From contig JAEXIT010000001.1 in assembly GCA_023446155.1 (NCBI GenBank), positions 124,001 to 188,000 of the forward strand: 64,000 nt of DNA, read 5' to 3'. This document shows positions 17,424 through 26,373 of the stretch, piece by piece. Origin of the DNA: Bacteroidota bacterium. GTDB taxonomy: Bacteria > Bacteroidota > Bacteroidia > Flavobacteriales > Flavobacteriaceae. The notes below the pieces were generated by a model that saw nothing but the letters and a program-made list of their open reading frames with translations, made no database searches and was not told the origin of the DNA. A program made the position numbers and the translations under genes. How positions within the stretch are numbered: the stretch's first letter is position 1; every line of letters starts with the position of its first letter.

Positions 17424-17804
17424 TTAATTACTGCTATAATCCAGCCAGTTTAAAAGGCATAGAATTCCCGATTGCAGCGAATCGGTATCTTGAAAAGCAG
17501 TTCTTTTTTCCAAAAACGCCATCGCAACCTGCTTTTCCCATTCGGTTTGCATTTCCGGATTCTCGCATGCTTGTTGGTATAGTACATAATCTATATCTCC
17601 ATTTTCATTTACGAGCAGACTGGCAAAACCGATAGTCACTTTTTTATTTTTGAACTGTAAAAACGGAATTCCAAACGACGCTTCAACCGACATATGCTGT
17701 GGTCGATCGTTCCATTTATTAAAACAAACTTTTAACTGTAGGATGTCGGTGGCATATACTTCCGTGATACTCCACGCTGTTTTATCGGTAACGATACGGT
17801 TCAT
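17424..17804 (-). CDS. Hypothetical protein
   Basis: A 126-residue, probably cytosolic protein with no signal peptide or membrane segment. I do not recognise the family. It is acidic toward the C-terminus, with conserved-looking stretches VEASFGIPFLQFKNKKVTIG and LNWLDYSS at the end. It lies on the same strand 34 bp upstream of the MocR regulator and may be co-transcribed with it. Confidence 0.65.
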   Translation of the reverse strand: MNRIVTDKTAWSITEVYATDILQLKVCFNKWNDRPQHMSVEASFGIPFLQFKNKKVTIGFASLLVNENGDIDYVLYQQACENPEMQTEWEKQVAMAFLEKRTAFQDTDSLQSGILCLLNWLDYSSN

Positions 17805-17914
17805 AGCATTTGATTTTTATAATACAAAGCTATAAAGGCCTTACCAACAGTCACAGATACAGAAAAACATATTTTTATAGACACAGACACGCTACGGCCT
17901 TTTATTTTATGCGA

Positions 17915-18811
17915 CTAGTGCTTGCTCTTATTGGCATTCGCGATAATCAACTCAACTACAACAACATAGCATTCCGATGGAATTGCATGTCCCATCCCTT
18001 CGATAAATCGAAGTTGGGATTCCGGAATGGAACGGGCTAAATCCCGGGCACACTCCGGATGAAAAATCGGATCTTCCGTACCGTGAATGATTAGTGTCGG
18101 CGCTGTTATTTTCTTCAAAATTGCCTCCTCGTATTTCCAGGAACCCATAGCCAGTAATTGTCGGAAGGTACTATTCTCCGGTTTAGCACGTTTTAATTCA
18201 GCTACAATCATTTTGCGTTCCCATACTTCATCCCATGGAAAAACAGCACCTGAAATACGCTTTGAAAAGGCCAGTGCATGTTTGATATAGTCTTCGCGGT
18301 TTGCTACCACATCTATCGGCGATTGGGTCATCATAGCCATTACATCCGGCGCGACCGGAGGCAAAACCGGATTTAATGATGTCGACATGATAATCGTGAG
18401 CGACTGTACTCGTTCCGGGTAATTCACAGCTAATAACTGTCCGATAATTCCTCCCATCGAACGTCCCGCAATATGGGCTTTGTCGATATTTAAATGGTTC
18501 AATAATCCAATTACATCGAAAGCCATATCATTTAGCGAATACGGAGGTCCTTCCCTTTTTACTTTTTCAAAGGCTTTTTCAAGATCATTGCCATACCCAT
18601 TTTGGGGATCGGTTTTAAAAACGGAAGCACCCGAGTCCCGATTGTCCAACCGGATTACCCGAAAACCATTTTGAACCAATGTCTGACAAAAAGCCTCATC
18701 CCAACGAATCAGCTGACTTCCCAAGCCGGGAATTAACACGATACTCTCCGGGTTATTGTCGCCTAAAACAGTATAGTATACTTCGACATTATGTAGTGCA
18801 ACAGTAGGCAT
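17915..18811 (-). CDS. Alpha/beta hydrolase
   Basis: A 298-residue alpha/beta hydrolase. The nucleophile Ser118 is in GRSMGGIIGQ, the oxyanion region is LIPGLGSQLIRWD (about 26-38), the acid residue is in HGTEDPIFH and the catalytic His in GMGHAIPSE. The type resembles carboxylesterases or aromatic-ring cleavage hydrolases; the substrate is unknown. It lies 37 bp after a MarR gene on the same strand, so it is a likely MarR-controlled detoxification gene. Confidence 0.92.
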   Translation of the reverse strand: MPTVALHNVEVYYTVLGDNNPESIVLIPGLGSQLIRWDEAFCQTLVQNGFRVIRLDNRDSGASVFKTDPQNGYGNDLEKAFEKVKREGPPYSLNDMAFDVIGLLNHLNIDKAHIAGRSMGGIIGQLLAVNYPERVQSLTIIMSTSLNPVLPPVAPDVMAMMTQSPIDVVANREDYIKHALAFSKRISGAVFPWDEVWERKMIVAELKRAKPENSTFRQLLAMGSWKYEEAILKKITAPTLIIHGTEDPIFHPECARDLARSIPESQLRFIEGMGHAIPSECYVVVVELIIANANKSKH

Positions 18812-18848
18812 ATTGGTATAAATTTTTCTGTATTTTTTTAGATTTTGA

Positions 18849-19271
18849 TTAGAGATTACCGCCCAGTTCTGCCAACAACTCCGACATCAGTTCTATGGAT
18901 TTTCCTTTTTTGGGTGGTAATAAATTCGTTGCGATATGTTCGGCGGTTATTTTTGCTTCTTCAAATATCTTTTCGCCATTTGCCGTAATTACCACATAAC
19001 TTACCCGGGCATCCCGCACATTGACCTCCCTCCCTACCAGTCCGATTTTTTCCAGAGGAGCAAGCAAACGGGTAACCCCGGAAGCGGTCAACCCGATTTT
19101 TTCAGCCAGATCGATTCGACGCATACGTTGTCCCGGCGCATTATACAAAACATAAAGTATCATAAAATCACTAAATCCGAGACCATGGACACTCAGCGAA
19201 TCGAATTTCCGGGATACAATCGATTGCACTTTTGTCATATTAAGCAATAAATTCAAATCTTTATTTACCAT
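18849..19271 (-). CDS. MarR family transcriptional regulator
   Basis: A 140-residue winged-helix regulator. The recognition region is MRRIDLAEKIGLTASGVTRLLAPLEKIGLV (about 50-79, read in two parts), followed by the wing VNVRDARVSYVVIT. It precedes the alpha/beta hydrolase by 37 bp and probably autoregulates that pair in response to a small organic ligand. A consensus flavobacterial promoter lies 37-65 bp upstream. Confidence 0.92.
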   Translation of the reverse strand: MVNKDLNLLLNMTKVQSIVSRKFDSLSVHGLGFSDFMILYVLYNAPGQRMRRIDLAEKIGLTASGVTRLLAPLEKIGLVGREVNVRDARVSYVVITANGEKIFEEAKITAEHIATNLLPPKKGKSIELMSELLAELGGNL

Positions 19272-19307
19272 TGAAATATATTTGAGTTATCAAGTATTTA
19301 TTTTTTA

Positions 19308-19336
19308 CAAATGTATCTTTTTTTCAACAATTACAA
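19308..19336 (-). promoter_or_regulatory. Flavobacterial promoter of marR-hydrolase unit
   Basis: On the minus strand, TTG (19336-19334) is followed after 18 nt by TACATTTG (19315-19308), a full match to TAnnTTTG. The start codon is 37 bp downstream of the -7 element. Confidence 0.65.
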
Positions 19337-19727
19337 CTTCCATTAGTCCATTTTATAATCGCGCGCTCATTTGTACCTATAAATGCATTAAAAAAAGCAA
19401 AAAAACAACGAAAACAACACCATATATGGGTACTCTTTTTTATAATAAATTGCAGCAAAACTAAAACTATAAAATATTTCACAACTAAGTGAAATAAAAG
19501 CAATTACCCTATAAAAAAGCTCTATCGAAAGTTTTTTCCTACTCTTAAAAACACGATAAAGTAAGGTTACTCGACAAAAAACAAATTTTTTATCACAACC
19601 ACTAAAACTCACACTGTCTTTTTTAGAAAAAAAATCTTATATTTTTTTACGCAAACACACGCAATAAAAATTACAAACAATTAACAAACAGTAACTTACA
19701 TAATATATTTTATTTATTCTTAATTAA

Positions 19728-19759
19728 TTTGTCTATTCCGAGGTTGCCTTTTAATTTTG
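19728..19759 (+). promoter_or_regulatory. Flavobacterial promoter of the TonB-dependent receptor operon
   Basis: TTTG at 19728-19731 and TAATTTTG at 19752-19759 are 20 nt apart, a full match to the flavobacterial sigma consensus. The start codon at 19794 is 34 bp after the -7 element. Confidence 0.72.
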
Positions 19760-19793
19760 CAATAAAATTTAATGAATCTAAATAAATAGTCAG

Positions 19794-22169
19794 ATGAACA
19801 GACAAATCCTAGTGTTATTCTGGAGTCTTTTTTCCATAGTAACATTTGCTCAAAACAAAGGAACTATAAAAGGGGTTGTTCTAAATGAATCCGGAGTTGC
19901 ACTTTCAAATGCCAGTATATCGGTACAGAAAACGGCCCACGGAACGTCGACCAACTACGAAGGTCAGTACACCATTTCCAATCTGAATTACGGCACCTAT
20001 ACCCTACGTGTAACCATGGTAGGTTACAAAAGAACCGAAATCAAGGTGACACTAAATGCCGCACAAACCACACTACCCAATATCATTCTGAAAGAAACCG
20101 TTAACGAGTTGGACGACGTTGTGATCAACGAGAAAAAAACCAACAAATTCACAAAGAGAAGCAGCTCAACCGTTTCGAAAATGCCGTTAAAAGATATTGA
20201 AAACCCACAGGTTTATGTATCCATTCCGGCAGAATTGCTGAAAGAACAGGTGGTAACCAACTTTAATGACGCACTAAAAAACGCGACCGGAATCACCCGT
20301 TTATGGGAATCGACCGGACGAGGTGGTGACGGAGCCGAGTATTTTTCCATGCGTGGTTTTTCGGTACAACCGACCATGTTGAACGGATTACCGTATATCA
20401 ACAATGGTAAAATTGATTTTTCAAATATCGAAAGTATCGAAGTCATCAAAGGACCATCCGGTACCTTATATGGAAGTAGCCTTATTTCTTACGGTGGTTT
20501 GATTAATGTCGTGACCAAAAAACCATATGAAACCTTTGGAGGCGAGTTGTCGTATCAGACCGGAACCTATGGACTAAACCGTGTCACTGCCGATATAAAC
20601 ACCCCTTTAGGGAAAAATAACGATGTCTTTTTACGCGTAAATGCCGCTTTCCAAAATGGAGACTCATTCCAGGATGCCGGTTACAGCAAATCATTTTTTA
20701 TCGCACCATCGTTAACGTATAAAGCATCCGATCGTTTAACATTTATGATCAATACCGAGTTTTTAAATTCGGAAGGTTCTTATGCTCCGATGTTGTTCTT
20801 AAATCGAAATTCGCCACTTCCTTTTACCGATATCAAACTATTTGACAAAAATTATAAAAATTCATTTACGTCAAATGCATTATCCATTAGCAATCCGACC
20901 TTTAGTTTACAGGCGCAAATGCTATACAAACTATCGGATTCGTGGACTTCACAAACGGCTATTTCCAGAAGTACGGCCAAATCGGACGGTTATTACTCCT
21001 ATTTATACAGTAGTGGTACAGACGATTCGTTTACCCGTTATATTACCAAAGCCAATGCACAAACGTATAGCACGGATATCCAGCAAAACTTTATCGGTGA
21101 TTTTAAAATTGCCGGTTTACGCAACCGTATGATCGTAGGTCTGGACTATTACAACAGTATCCAAAAAGACAATGGTGCCGGATGGGCCGGTTTTGGCGTG
21201 GTAACTTTATCCAATAGCCAGGATACCGCCAACCTGACTCAATTGGCTGCCGATACCGCATTGGCATCAACTTCATTTACCCGTTCGAATGCCGAAACGG
21301 AAACCTATGCTGCTTATATTTCGGATGTGATCAACATTACTCCTTCACTATCGGCTATGGGTAGTTTGCGTGTGGATCATTTTATCGGACAGGTAGAAGA
21401 CGAAAAGAAAGGGCAAACCGCTTTTTCACCGAAATTCGGTTTATTATACCAACCGATTCAGGACAAATTATCGGTTTTTGCCAATTATATGAACGGATTT
21501 AAAAACGTATTACCTCAGGCTATTACCAACTCGGTAACTAATGAGCGTGAAGGTTTCCGTACTTTCGATCCGGAAAAAGCAAACCAATACGAGTTTGGTG
21601 TGAAATCGAGCTTTTTCAACAATAAACTTACCGCTACAGCAAGTTATTACAACATCACCGTTAGCAATATTGTCATGAATGTAGGTAATGGTCCGGCGAC
21701 CTATACACAAGGTGGCGAAATCAAAAGCAAAGGGCTTGAAGTAAGCGTAGTGGCCAATCCGGTAGAAGGGTTAAATATTATTGCCGGTTTCAGCACCAAT
21801 AATGCCGAAGTAACCAAAGACCTTGAAACATCAGGTTATTTAGGATTACGTCCGGAAAGTGCCGGACCGGAAACTATGGTAAACCTTTGGGCTAATTATA
21901 CGTTTACCGAAGGTAGCATCAAAGGATTTGGTTTTGGTTTTGGCGGAAATTATGCCAGTGATCAAAAGACATTAAACCGTTCCAACATCGGTACTTTTGT
22001 ATTGCCAAGCTATACCGTGATCAATACTGCTTTATCCTATACTGCCGATCGATTTAATATCATTTTGAAAATGAACAACATTTCAAATGAAAAATATTAT
22101 TCGGGATGGTCGACCGTTAGTCCACAAACATTGCGTTCGATTACGGCAGGATTAACGTATAAATTCTAA
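19794..22169 (+). CDS. TonB-dependent siderophore receptor
   Basis: An outer-membrane receptor of 791 residues. Order: signal peptide (about 1-19, ending TFAQ), carboxypeptidase-regulatory-like domain (about 24-105, with GTIKGVVLNESGVALSNAS), plug (about 125-245, with IEVIKGPSGTLYGSS), and a barrel ending in an aromatic (AGLTYKF). The family imports ferric siderophores or other metal complexes using TonB energy. The following DUF4198 and PepSY genes on the same strand support an iron or metal uptake operon. A hairpin lies between it and the next gene. Confidence 0.94.
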   Translation: MNRQILVLFWSLFSIVTFAQNKGTIKGVVLNESGVALSNASISVQKTAHGTSTNYEGQYTISNLNYGTYTLRVTMVGYKRTEIKVTLNAAQTTLPNIILKETVNELDDVVINEKKTNKFTKRSSSTVSKMPLKDIENPQVYVSIPAELLKEQVVTNFNDALKNATGITRLWESTGRGGDGAEYFSMRGFSVQPTMLNGLPYINNGKIDFSNIESIEVIKGPSGTLYGSSLISYGGLINVVTKKPYETFGGELSYQTGTYGLNRVTADINTPLGKNNDVFLRVNAAFQNGDSFQDAGYSKSFFIAPSLTYKASDRLTFMINTEFLNSEGSYAPMLFLNRNSPLPFTDIKLFDKNYKNSFTSNALSISNPTFSLQAQMLYKLSDSWTSQTAISRSTAKSDGYYSYLYSSGTDDSFTRYITKANAQTYSTDIQQNFIGDFKIAGLRNRMIVGLDYYNSIQKDNGAGWAGFGVVTLSNSQDTANLTQLAADTALASTSFTRSNAETETYAAYISDVINITPSLSAMGSLRVDHFIGQVEDEKKGQTAFSPKFGLLYQPIQDKLSVFANYMNGFKNVLPQAITNSVTNEREGFRTFDPEKANQYEFGVKSSFFNNKLTATASYYNITVSNIVMNVGNGPATYTQGGEIKSKGLEVSVVANPVEGLNIIAGFSTNNAEVTKDLETSGYLGLRPESAGPETMVNLWANYTFTEGSIKGFGFGFGGNYASDQKTLNRSNIGTFVLPSYTVINTALSYTADRFNIILKMNNISNEKYYSGWSTVSPQTLRSITAGLTYKF

Positions 22170-22207
22170 TTACTGGCGCATATAGCGTTTTAAAACAGCA
22201 TACCCTA

Positions 22208-22238
22208 AAACCTGTCAGATTTAGCATCTGACAGGTTT
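22208..22238 (+). terminator. CCTGTCAG-type hairpin after the receptor gene
   Basis: AAACCTGTCAGAT, a five-base loop and ATCTGACAGGTTT form a perfect 13-bp stem 39 bp after the receptor stop. No T-run follows on the plus strand, so it may lower rather than stop read-through into the next gene. The same stem core recurs at 47491-47521. Confidence 0.6.
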
Positions 22239-22301
22239 CCAATTAACAGGGCAACTCGTAGGAGTAGCCCATTTGTATTTTAACCGTTAAACTCGTATAC
22301 T

Positions 22302-23021
22302 ATGAGAAAGCTACTTTTAATTTTTACACTTTTTATTCTGGGGGCTACCAAAAGCTTTGCCCATTTTATGTGGATCGAAACCAATGCAAAAGGGAAAATC
22401 AATACCCCACAGGAAGTACGGGTCTATTTTGGTGAATACGGACATGATGTCCGCGAAAAAGTAGGCAGTGATACGTTTAACAAGATGCAACTTTTCACGC
22501 TTTGGGCCATCGCGCCAAACGGCGAAAAAACAAAACTGGAGGTAACGCCATCCGATCTTTTTTACAAGGCTTCTTTTACACCTAAGGCCAACGGAACGTA
22601 TACCTTTATTCTGGACAACAATAAAATCGAAGTCATTGATTTTACCAAATACAACTTCGGAATTTTTAAAACCCATTACCATGCTACTGCCAAAACAACC
22701 GTAGGAAATGGTTTTGCAGATACGGCCTCACAAAATCCATCGGGTATCGCGATCGCCGATATCTCTAAAAAAGCAGGTGAAGTTACTTTAAAAATCACGT
22801 ATAAAAACGAACCATTTGCCGAAAAAGAAGTCGATTTATTTATCCCGGATCAATGGTCCCGAAAAATAAAAACCGACAAAAACGGAACGTTGACATTTAA
22901 GACGCCCTATAAAACGCAATATGTGGTAGAAGCCACCCAAAAAGAGGAAACACCCGGAAATTATAATGGTAAAGACTACCAGTTTATCTGGCATAGTGCC
23001 GTTTATACCTTACCAAACTAA
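22302..23021 (+). CDS. DUF4198 domain-containing periplasmic protein
   Basis: A 239-residue exported protein with a signal peptide (about 1-20, ending SFA) and a mature N-terminus beginning HFMWIET. An exposed N-terminal His followed by an aromatic is characteristic of this family (related to the NikM/CbiK-type periplasmic metal-binding proteins). Two beta-rich domains follow (about 20-135 and 150-239). It probably binds a metal during uptake and lies 132 bp after the receptor gene and 23 bp before the PepSY gene. Confidence 0.85.
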   Translation: MRKLLLIFTLFILGATKSFAHFMWIETNAKGKINTPQEVRVYFGEYGHDVREKVGSDTFNKMQLFTLWAIAPNGEKTKLEVTPSDLFYKASFTPKANGTYTFILDNNKIEVIDFTKYNFGIFKTHYHATAKTTVGNGFADTASQNPSGIAIADISKKAGEVTLKITYKNEPFAEKEVDLFIPDQWSRKIKTDKNGTLTFKTPYKTQYVVEATQKEETPGNYNGKDYQFIWHSAVYTLPN

Positions 23022-23044
23022 TTGCTAAAAAACTGTTTCCCAGG

Positions 23045-24205
23045 ATGACTAAAAAGAAGAAAAAAAACTTTAAATATTGGATTGGAAAAATGCATTTATG
23101 CCTGGGACTGGCTTCCGGCATCATTGTTCTTTTTCTTTCCGTAACCGGCTGCATTTTTGTATTTAATGAAGAAATATCCAACTGGCTTCGAAAAGACGCA
23201 ATGTATGTCACCGAAAAAACCGAAAAGACAATCCCGGTTAGTCAGCTTTGGGAAACCACACAACAGCAACTTGGCGAGCGCATTAAAAGTGCTTCGATTG
23301 TTGTGTATAACGATCCGGACAAAGCCTGGACATTCCGCAGTTATAAACGAAAAGACAAACCCGATTCTATTTTTTATTTTGGGAATATCGAATACTACCA
23401 GACGGTTTATGTAAATCCATATACCGGGAAGGTTTTGGGTGTTTATGATGAAACCACCGATTTTTTCAATATTGTAAAAATGCTACATTGGAGCTTACTG
23501 TTGGAAACGGAAATCGGACAACCCATTATCGGTTGGGGCACTTTTATTTTTGTGATCATGCTCATTACCGGTCTCATCTTATGGTGGCCGAAAAACAAAG
23601 CCGCTCGAAAGCAGCGGATTTGGTTCCAATGGAAATCGACAACGCAATGGAAACGTAAAAACTACGATTTACACAATATTCTTGGTTTTTATATTGCCTC
23701 AATCGCAATCATCATTGCCTTTACCGGAATGGTATGGGCTTTTACCTGGTTTCAGGCGATAGTGTATGTCGCCGGTTCGGGAACCACTGCACCACCAGAT
23801 GTAAAAACCGAAAAGTCAATCGTGGCAAAACCGGGGACGATTTCTGCATTGGATACGACACTGCTAATTTGTCGGGAAAAATATCCTTCGGCCAGTGCCT
23901 ATAACTATGGAAAACCAGCCGGAGAAACTGATGTGATCAACGTGTACGTACAACAAGTAGACGGAGCCTATTATATCAATCACAATTTACAAATCGATCA
24001 ATATACTGGTAAACTGTTAGTACAACGGGATCATAGCGCTAAAAATTTTGGAGAGAAACTCATCACCGCCAACTATGATATCCACGTAGGGGCTATTTTG
24101 GGAATTCCGGGAAAAATACTGGCTTTTATCGCCTGTTTTATTTGCGGTATGCTTCCGGTCACCGGCTTTTTAATCTGGTATGGCAGAAATTTTAAAAAGA
24201 AATAA
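23045..24205 (+). CDS. PepSY-associated transmembrane protein
   Basis: A 386-residue inner-membrane protein with four or more hydrophobic segments and periplasmic PepSY parts. The N-terminal KYWIGKMHLCLGLASGIIVL and the C-terminal IHVGAILGIPGKILAFIACF are typical of the PiuB/FoxB-like group, which is thought to reduce or release siderophore-bound iron; conserved His residues in the membrane (MHLCLG, MLHWSLL, LHNILGF, IHVGAI) could carry heme. It is the last gene of the uptake operon, and its terminator appears to be split by the following IS. Confidence 0.9.
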   Translation: MTKKKKKNFKYWIGKMHLCLGLASGIIVLFLSVTGCIFVFNEEISNWLRKDAMYVTEKTEKTIPVSQLWETTQQQLGERIKSASIVVYNDPDKAWTFRSYKRKDKPDSIFYFGNIEYYQTVYVNPYTGKVLGVYDETTDFFNIVKMLHWSLLLETEIGQPIIGWGTFIFVIMLITGLILWWPKNKAARKQRIWFQWKSTTQWKRKNYDLHNILGFYIASIAIIIAFTGMVWAFTWFQAIVYVAGSGTTAPPDVKTEKSIVAKPGTISALDTTLLICREKYPSASAYNYGKPAGETDVINVYVQQVDGAYYINHNLQIDQYTGKLLVQRDHSAKNFGEKLITANYDIHVGAILGIPGKILAFIACFICGMLPVTGFLIWYGRNFKKK

Positions 24206-24262
24206 AAAAAGCCCGTGTCTGAACATGCCCCAAAAAGTTAGACACTATTTGGGGCATTTTTT

Positions 24263-24781
24263 ATGGAAAGAAAACAAAAGTATGACTATGCATTTAAATT
24301 AGAATGTGTAGAGTTGGTTTTAGAGAAACATTATTCCGATGGATATGTTTCAAGATTGAAGCAGATTCCAAGATGGAATATTCGTAAGTGGGTCAGTTTT
24401 TATAAGAGCTATGGAGAAATTGGTTTACTGTCAAGAATAAATCGAAGCTATTCAGCCGACTTTAAGCTAAAAGTACTCAAGAGTATAGAGAAGGAATCTC
24501 TTTCTTTGATACAGGCTGGAATTAGATTCAATATCCCCAATATTTCCATAATTTTAAAATGGAAAAAAGATTTTGCTAACTTTGGACTAGAAGGACTGCA
24601 GCCAAAAAAAAGAGGCAGACCAGTATCCATGAGTGATCATAAAGACAAAAAAAGCAAATCAGACAAGCCTCTAACAAGAGAGGAAGAACTACTAAAAGAA
24701 AACGAAAGACTTCGTTGTGAGAATGAATTGCTAAAAAAGTTACAAGCCTTAATTCAAGCCAGGAAAAATCCCAAGCCATAA
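24263..24781 (+). CDS. IS3 family transposase OrfA
   Basis: A 172-residue DNA-binding protein with two helix-turn-helix units (about 5-55 and 60-110, with SADFKLKVLKSIEKESLS) and a C-terminal leucine-rich coiled coil (EELLKENERLRCENELLKKL, about 142-161). A canonical -1 slippery heptamer A AAA AAG lies at 24733-24739 in phase with this frame, near the 3' end. Slippage there joins OrfA to the OrfB frame, which is open through to 25614. So a full OrfAB transposase can be made. Confidence 0.93.
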   Translation: MERKQKYDYAFKLECVELVLEKHYSDGYVSRLKQIPRWNIRKWVSFYKSYGEIGLLSRINRSYSADFKLKVLKSIEKESLSLIQAGIRFNIPNISIILKWKKDFANFGLEGLQPKKRGRPVSMSDHKDKKSKSDKPLTREEELLKENERLRCENELLKKLQALIQARKNPKP

Positions 24782-24831
24782 TCGAGTTAAGGCATAAATT
24801 TGATTTAGATCTGCTTCTAGATCTAACAAAT

Positions 24832-25614
24832 ATGGCGCGCAGCAGTTTTTATTATCATCAAAAGCAAAGCAAATCACCTGATAAATACAAAGCAACTAAA
24901 GATCTAATCAAAGTTATTTACCAAAGACATAAAGGACGTTATGGCTACAGACGAATAACCGATGAACTTCAAAATAGAGGAATAATTATTAATCACAAAA
25001 CAGTTCTCAGATTAATGAATCTATTAGGTTTAAAAAGTATTATTAGAGTAAAAAAGTATAGATCTTATAAAGGTGAAAATGGCAAAATAGCCCCCAATAT
25101 ACTAGAACGAAATTTTAAAGCAGAAGCTCCAAATCAAAAATGGGCAACCGATATTACAGAGTTTAACGTAGCTGGGAATAAATTATATCTATCACCAATA
25201 ATTGATCTGTTTAACCAAGAAATAATCAGCTATGAACTCACAGAGAGGCCGGTGTTCAATCAAGTGGTTATGATGCTGAAAAAGGCATTTAGAAAAATAC
25301 CGAATAATACAAATTTAATGCTTCATTCTGACCAAGGCTGGCAATACCAAATGAGCCATTATCAATACTTATTAAAACAAAAGGGTATTGTACAAAGCAT
25401 GTCAAGAAAAGGAAACTGTTTAGATAATGCAATTATTGAAAACTTCTTCGGAATATTAAAATCTGAAATGTTTTACACTCAAAAATTCAAATCAATACAA
25501 CAATTAAAAAAAGAAATTAATAAATATATAATCTATTACAATAACGAAAGAATTAAATCAAATCTAAACAAAATGAGCCCGATAAAATATCGAGCTCACT
25601 ATTATAATAATTAA
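24832..25614 (+). CDS. IS3 family transposase OrfB (DDE integrase domain)
   Basis: The catalytic part, 260 residues from the internal ATG. It is also reached by -1 frameshifting from OrfA; the open frame between 24739 and 24832 has 31 codons without a stop. It contains the HTH_21 region (GRYGYRRITDELQ) and the rve core with DDE residues in WATDITEF, LHSDQGWQYQ and DNAIIENFFGILKSE. All three acidic residues are intact, so the copy looks active. Confidence 0.95.
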   Translation: MARSSFYYHQKQSKSPDKYKATKDLIKVIYQRHKGRYGYRRITDELQNRGIIINHKTVLRLMNLLGLKSIIRVKKYRSYKGENGKIAPNILERNFKAEAPNQKWATDITEFNVAGNKLYLSPIIDLFNQEIISYELTERPVFNQVVMMLKKAFRKIPNNTNLMLHSDQGWQYQMSHYQYLLKQKGIVQSMSRKGNCLDNAIIENFFGILKSEMFYTQKFKSIQQLKKEINKYIIYYNNERIKSNLNKMSPIKYRAHYYNN

Positions 25615-25780
25615 TTATAAATTTGTCTAATCTTTTGGGTGCAGTCTATATAGATGTGGCTTTTTTAATGAAATTCTAATAAAAAACGAATGTTTTTTGT
25701 TATTTATATGTGTTATTGTTTGTAATTTTATATTGAATAATTGATTTTTTAAGTTAAAAATTAAATAATAATCTAAAATT

Positions 25781-26257
25781 ATGAATATGAAAAAAGCAAT
25801 TTATTTTAGCTTGTTAATGGTCTTTTCACTGACCGTTTTTGCTCAGGAAGTACCTGTTAAAAAGGCCGCTAAAAAAGTCGATACCGAAACGACTAAGGCA
25901 AAAAAGAAAACCGATGAAGCCAAAACAGTGGTAAAAAAAGAAGCCAAAGAAGATACAAAGGCGGTAAAAGAGAAAACGAGTAAAGCAACTGTCGATACTA
26001 AAAAGACGGTGAAAGAGGATACTAAAACGGTAAAAGAAAAAGCAACCAAGTTAACCACAGCTGCTAAAGCTGACGCTAAAAAAGGAAATACAACAGAAAC
26101 AAAAAAAGCAGTAGTTACCAAAGAACCGGTGAAAGCAACAAAAGCAGTGCCTGAAGATAAGGTGACCGGTACTTATAATGGTAAAAAAGTGTATACCGGG
26201 CCAAGAGGAGGTAAGTATTATATCAATGACAACGGTAATAAAACATATATAAAATAA
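25781..26257 (+). CDS. Exported Lys/Thr/Ala-rich repeat protein with a C-terminal PBCV basic-adaptor-like motif
   Basis: A 158-residue exported protein. After a signal peptide (about 1-22, ending FAQ) comes a low-complexity, highly basic and acidic stretch (about 26-125) built of imperfect units such as KEDTKAVKEKTSKA and KEDTKTVKEKATKL, probably a long helix. The last 30 residues (GKKVYTGPRGGKYYINDNGN and on) match the short PBCV-type basic adaptor motif. Function unknown; possibly surface or DNA associated. A weak promoter (TTTG at 25696, TAATTTTA at 25723) lies upstream. Confidence 0.85.
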   Translation: MNMKKAIYFSLLMVFSLTVFAQEVPVKKAAKKVDTETTKAKKKTDEAKTVVKKEAKEDTKAVKEKTSKATVDTKKTVKEDTKTVKEKATKLTTAAKADAKKGNTTETKKAVVTKEPVKATKAVPEDKVTGTYNGKKVYTGPRGGKYYINDNGNKTYIK

Positions 26258-26275
26258 TACAAATCAGTAATATAT

Positions 26276-26306
26276 AAAAAGCTGCAAGAAATTGTGGCTT
26301 TTTTAA
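26276..26306 (+). terminator. Terminator after the Lys-rich protein gene
   Basis: AAAAAGC (26276-26282) pairs with GCTTTTT (26297-26303), with inner CAA/TTG pairing and a T-run on the plus strand, 19 bp after the stop. Confidence 0.55.
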
Positions 26307-26373
26307 TACTTTTTTATGAGATCTTTAAGGGATTTTTTTTTAATTTAGTTAATATATGTGAGTATTTAATTAA

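Larger units (their letters stand above)
19272..19793. other. Divergent intergenic region between marR and a TonB-dependent receptor
   Basis: A 522-bp AT-rich stretch with promoters at each side. It also holds an inverted repeat at 19476-19495 (ATTTCAC, six-base loop, GTGAAAT), about 300 bp before the receptor gene; this could be an operator. No gene or RNA is evident. The plus-strand promoter at 19728-19759 serves the receptor. Confidence 0.5.
24220..25643 (+). mobile_element. IS3 family insertion sequence, IS150-like
   Basis: A complete 1424-bp element. The ends read TGAACATGCCCCAAAAAG (left) and, reversed, TGCACCCAAAAGATTAGACA (right); from TGC inward 18 of 20 positions match if one gap is allowed. 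The ends have the family TG...CA form, and the flanks carry a 3-bp direct repeat GTC (24217-24219 and 25644-25646). Two orfs overlap through a -1 frameshift site. The right-end sequence closely resembles IS150. It is more AT-rich than its neighbours. The exact left end could shift by a few bases. Confidence 0.88.

Noticed and set aside
24216..24226. Alternative left ends of the IS at 24216 or 24226
   Set aside because: Only 24220 gives TG at the end together with the matching 3-bp GTC direct repeat and a CA right end at 25643.
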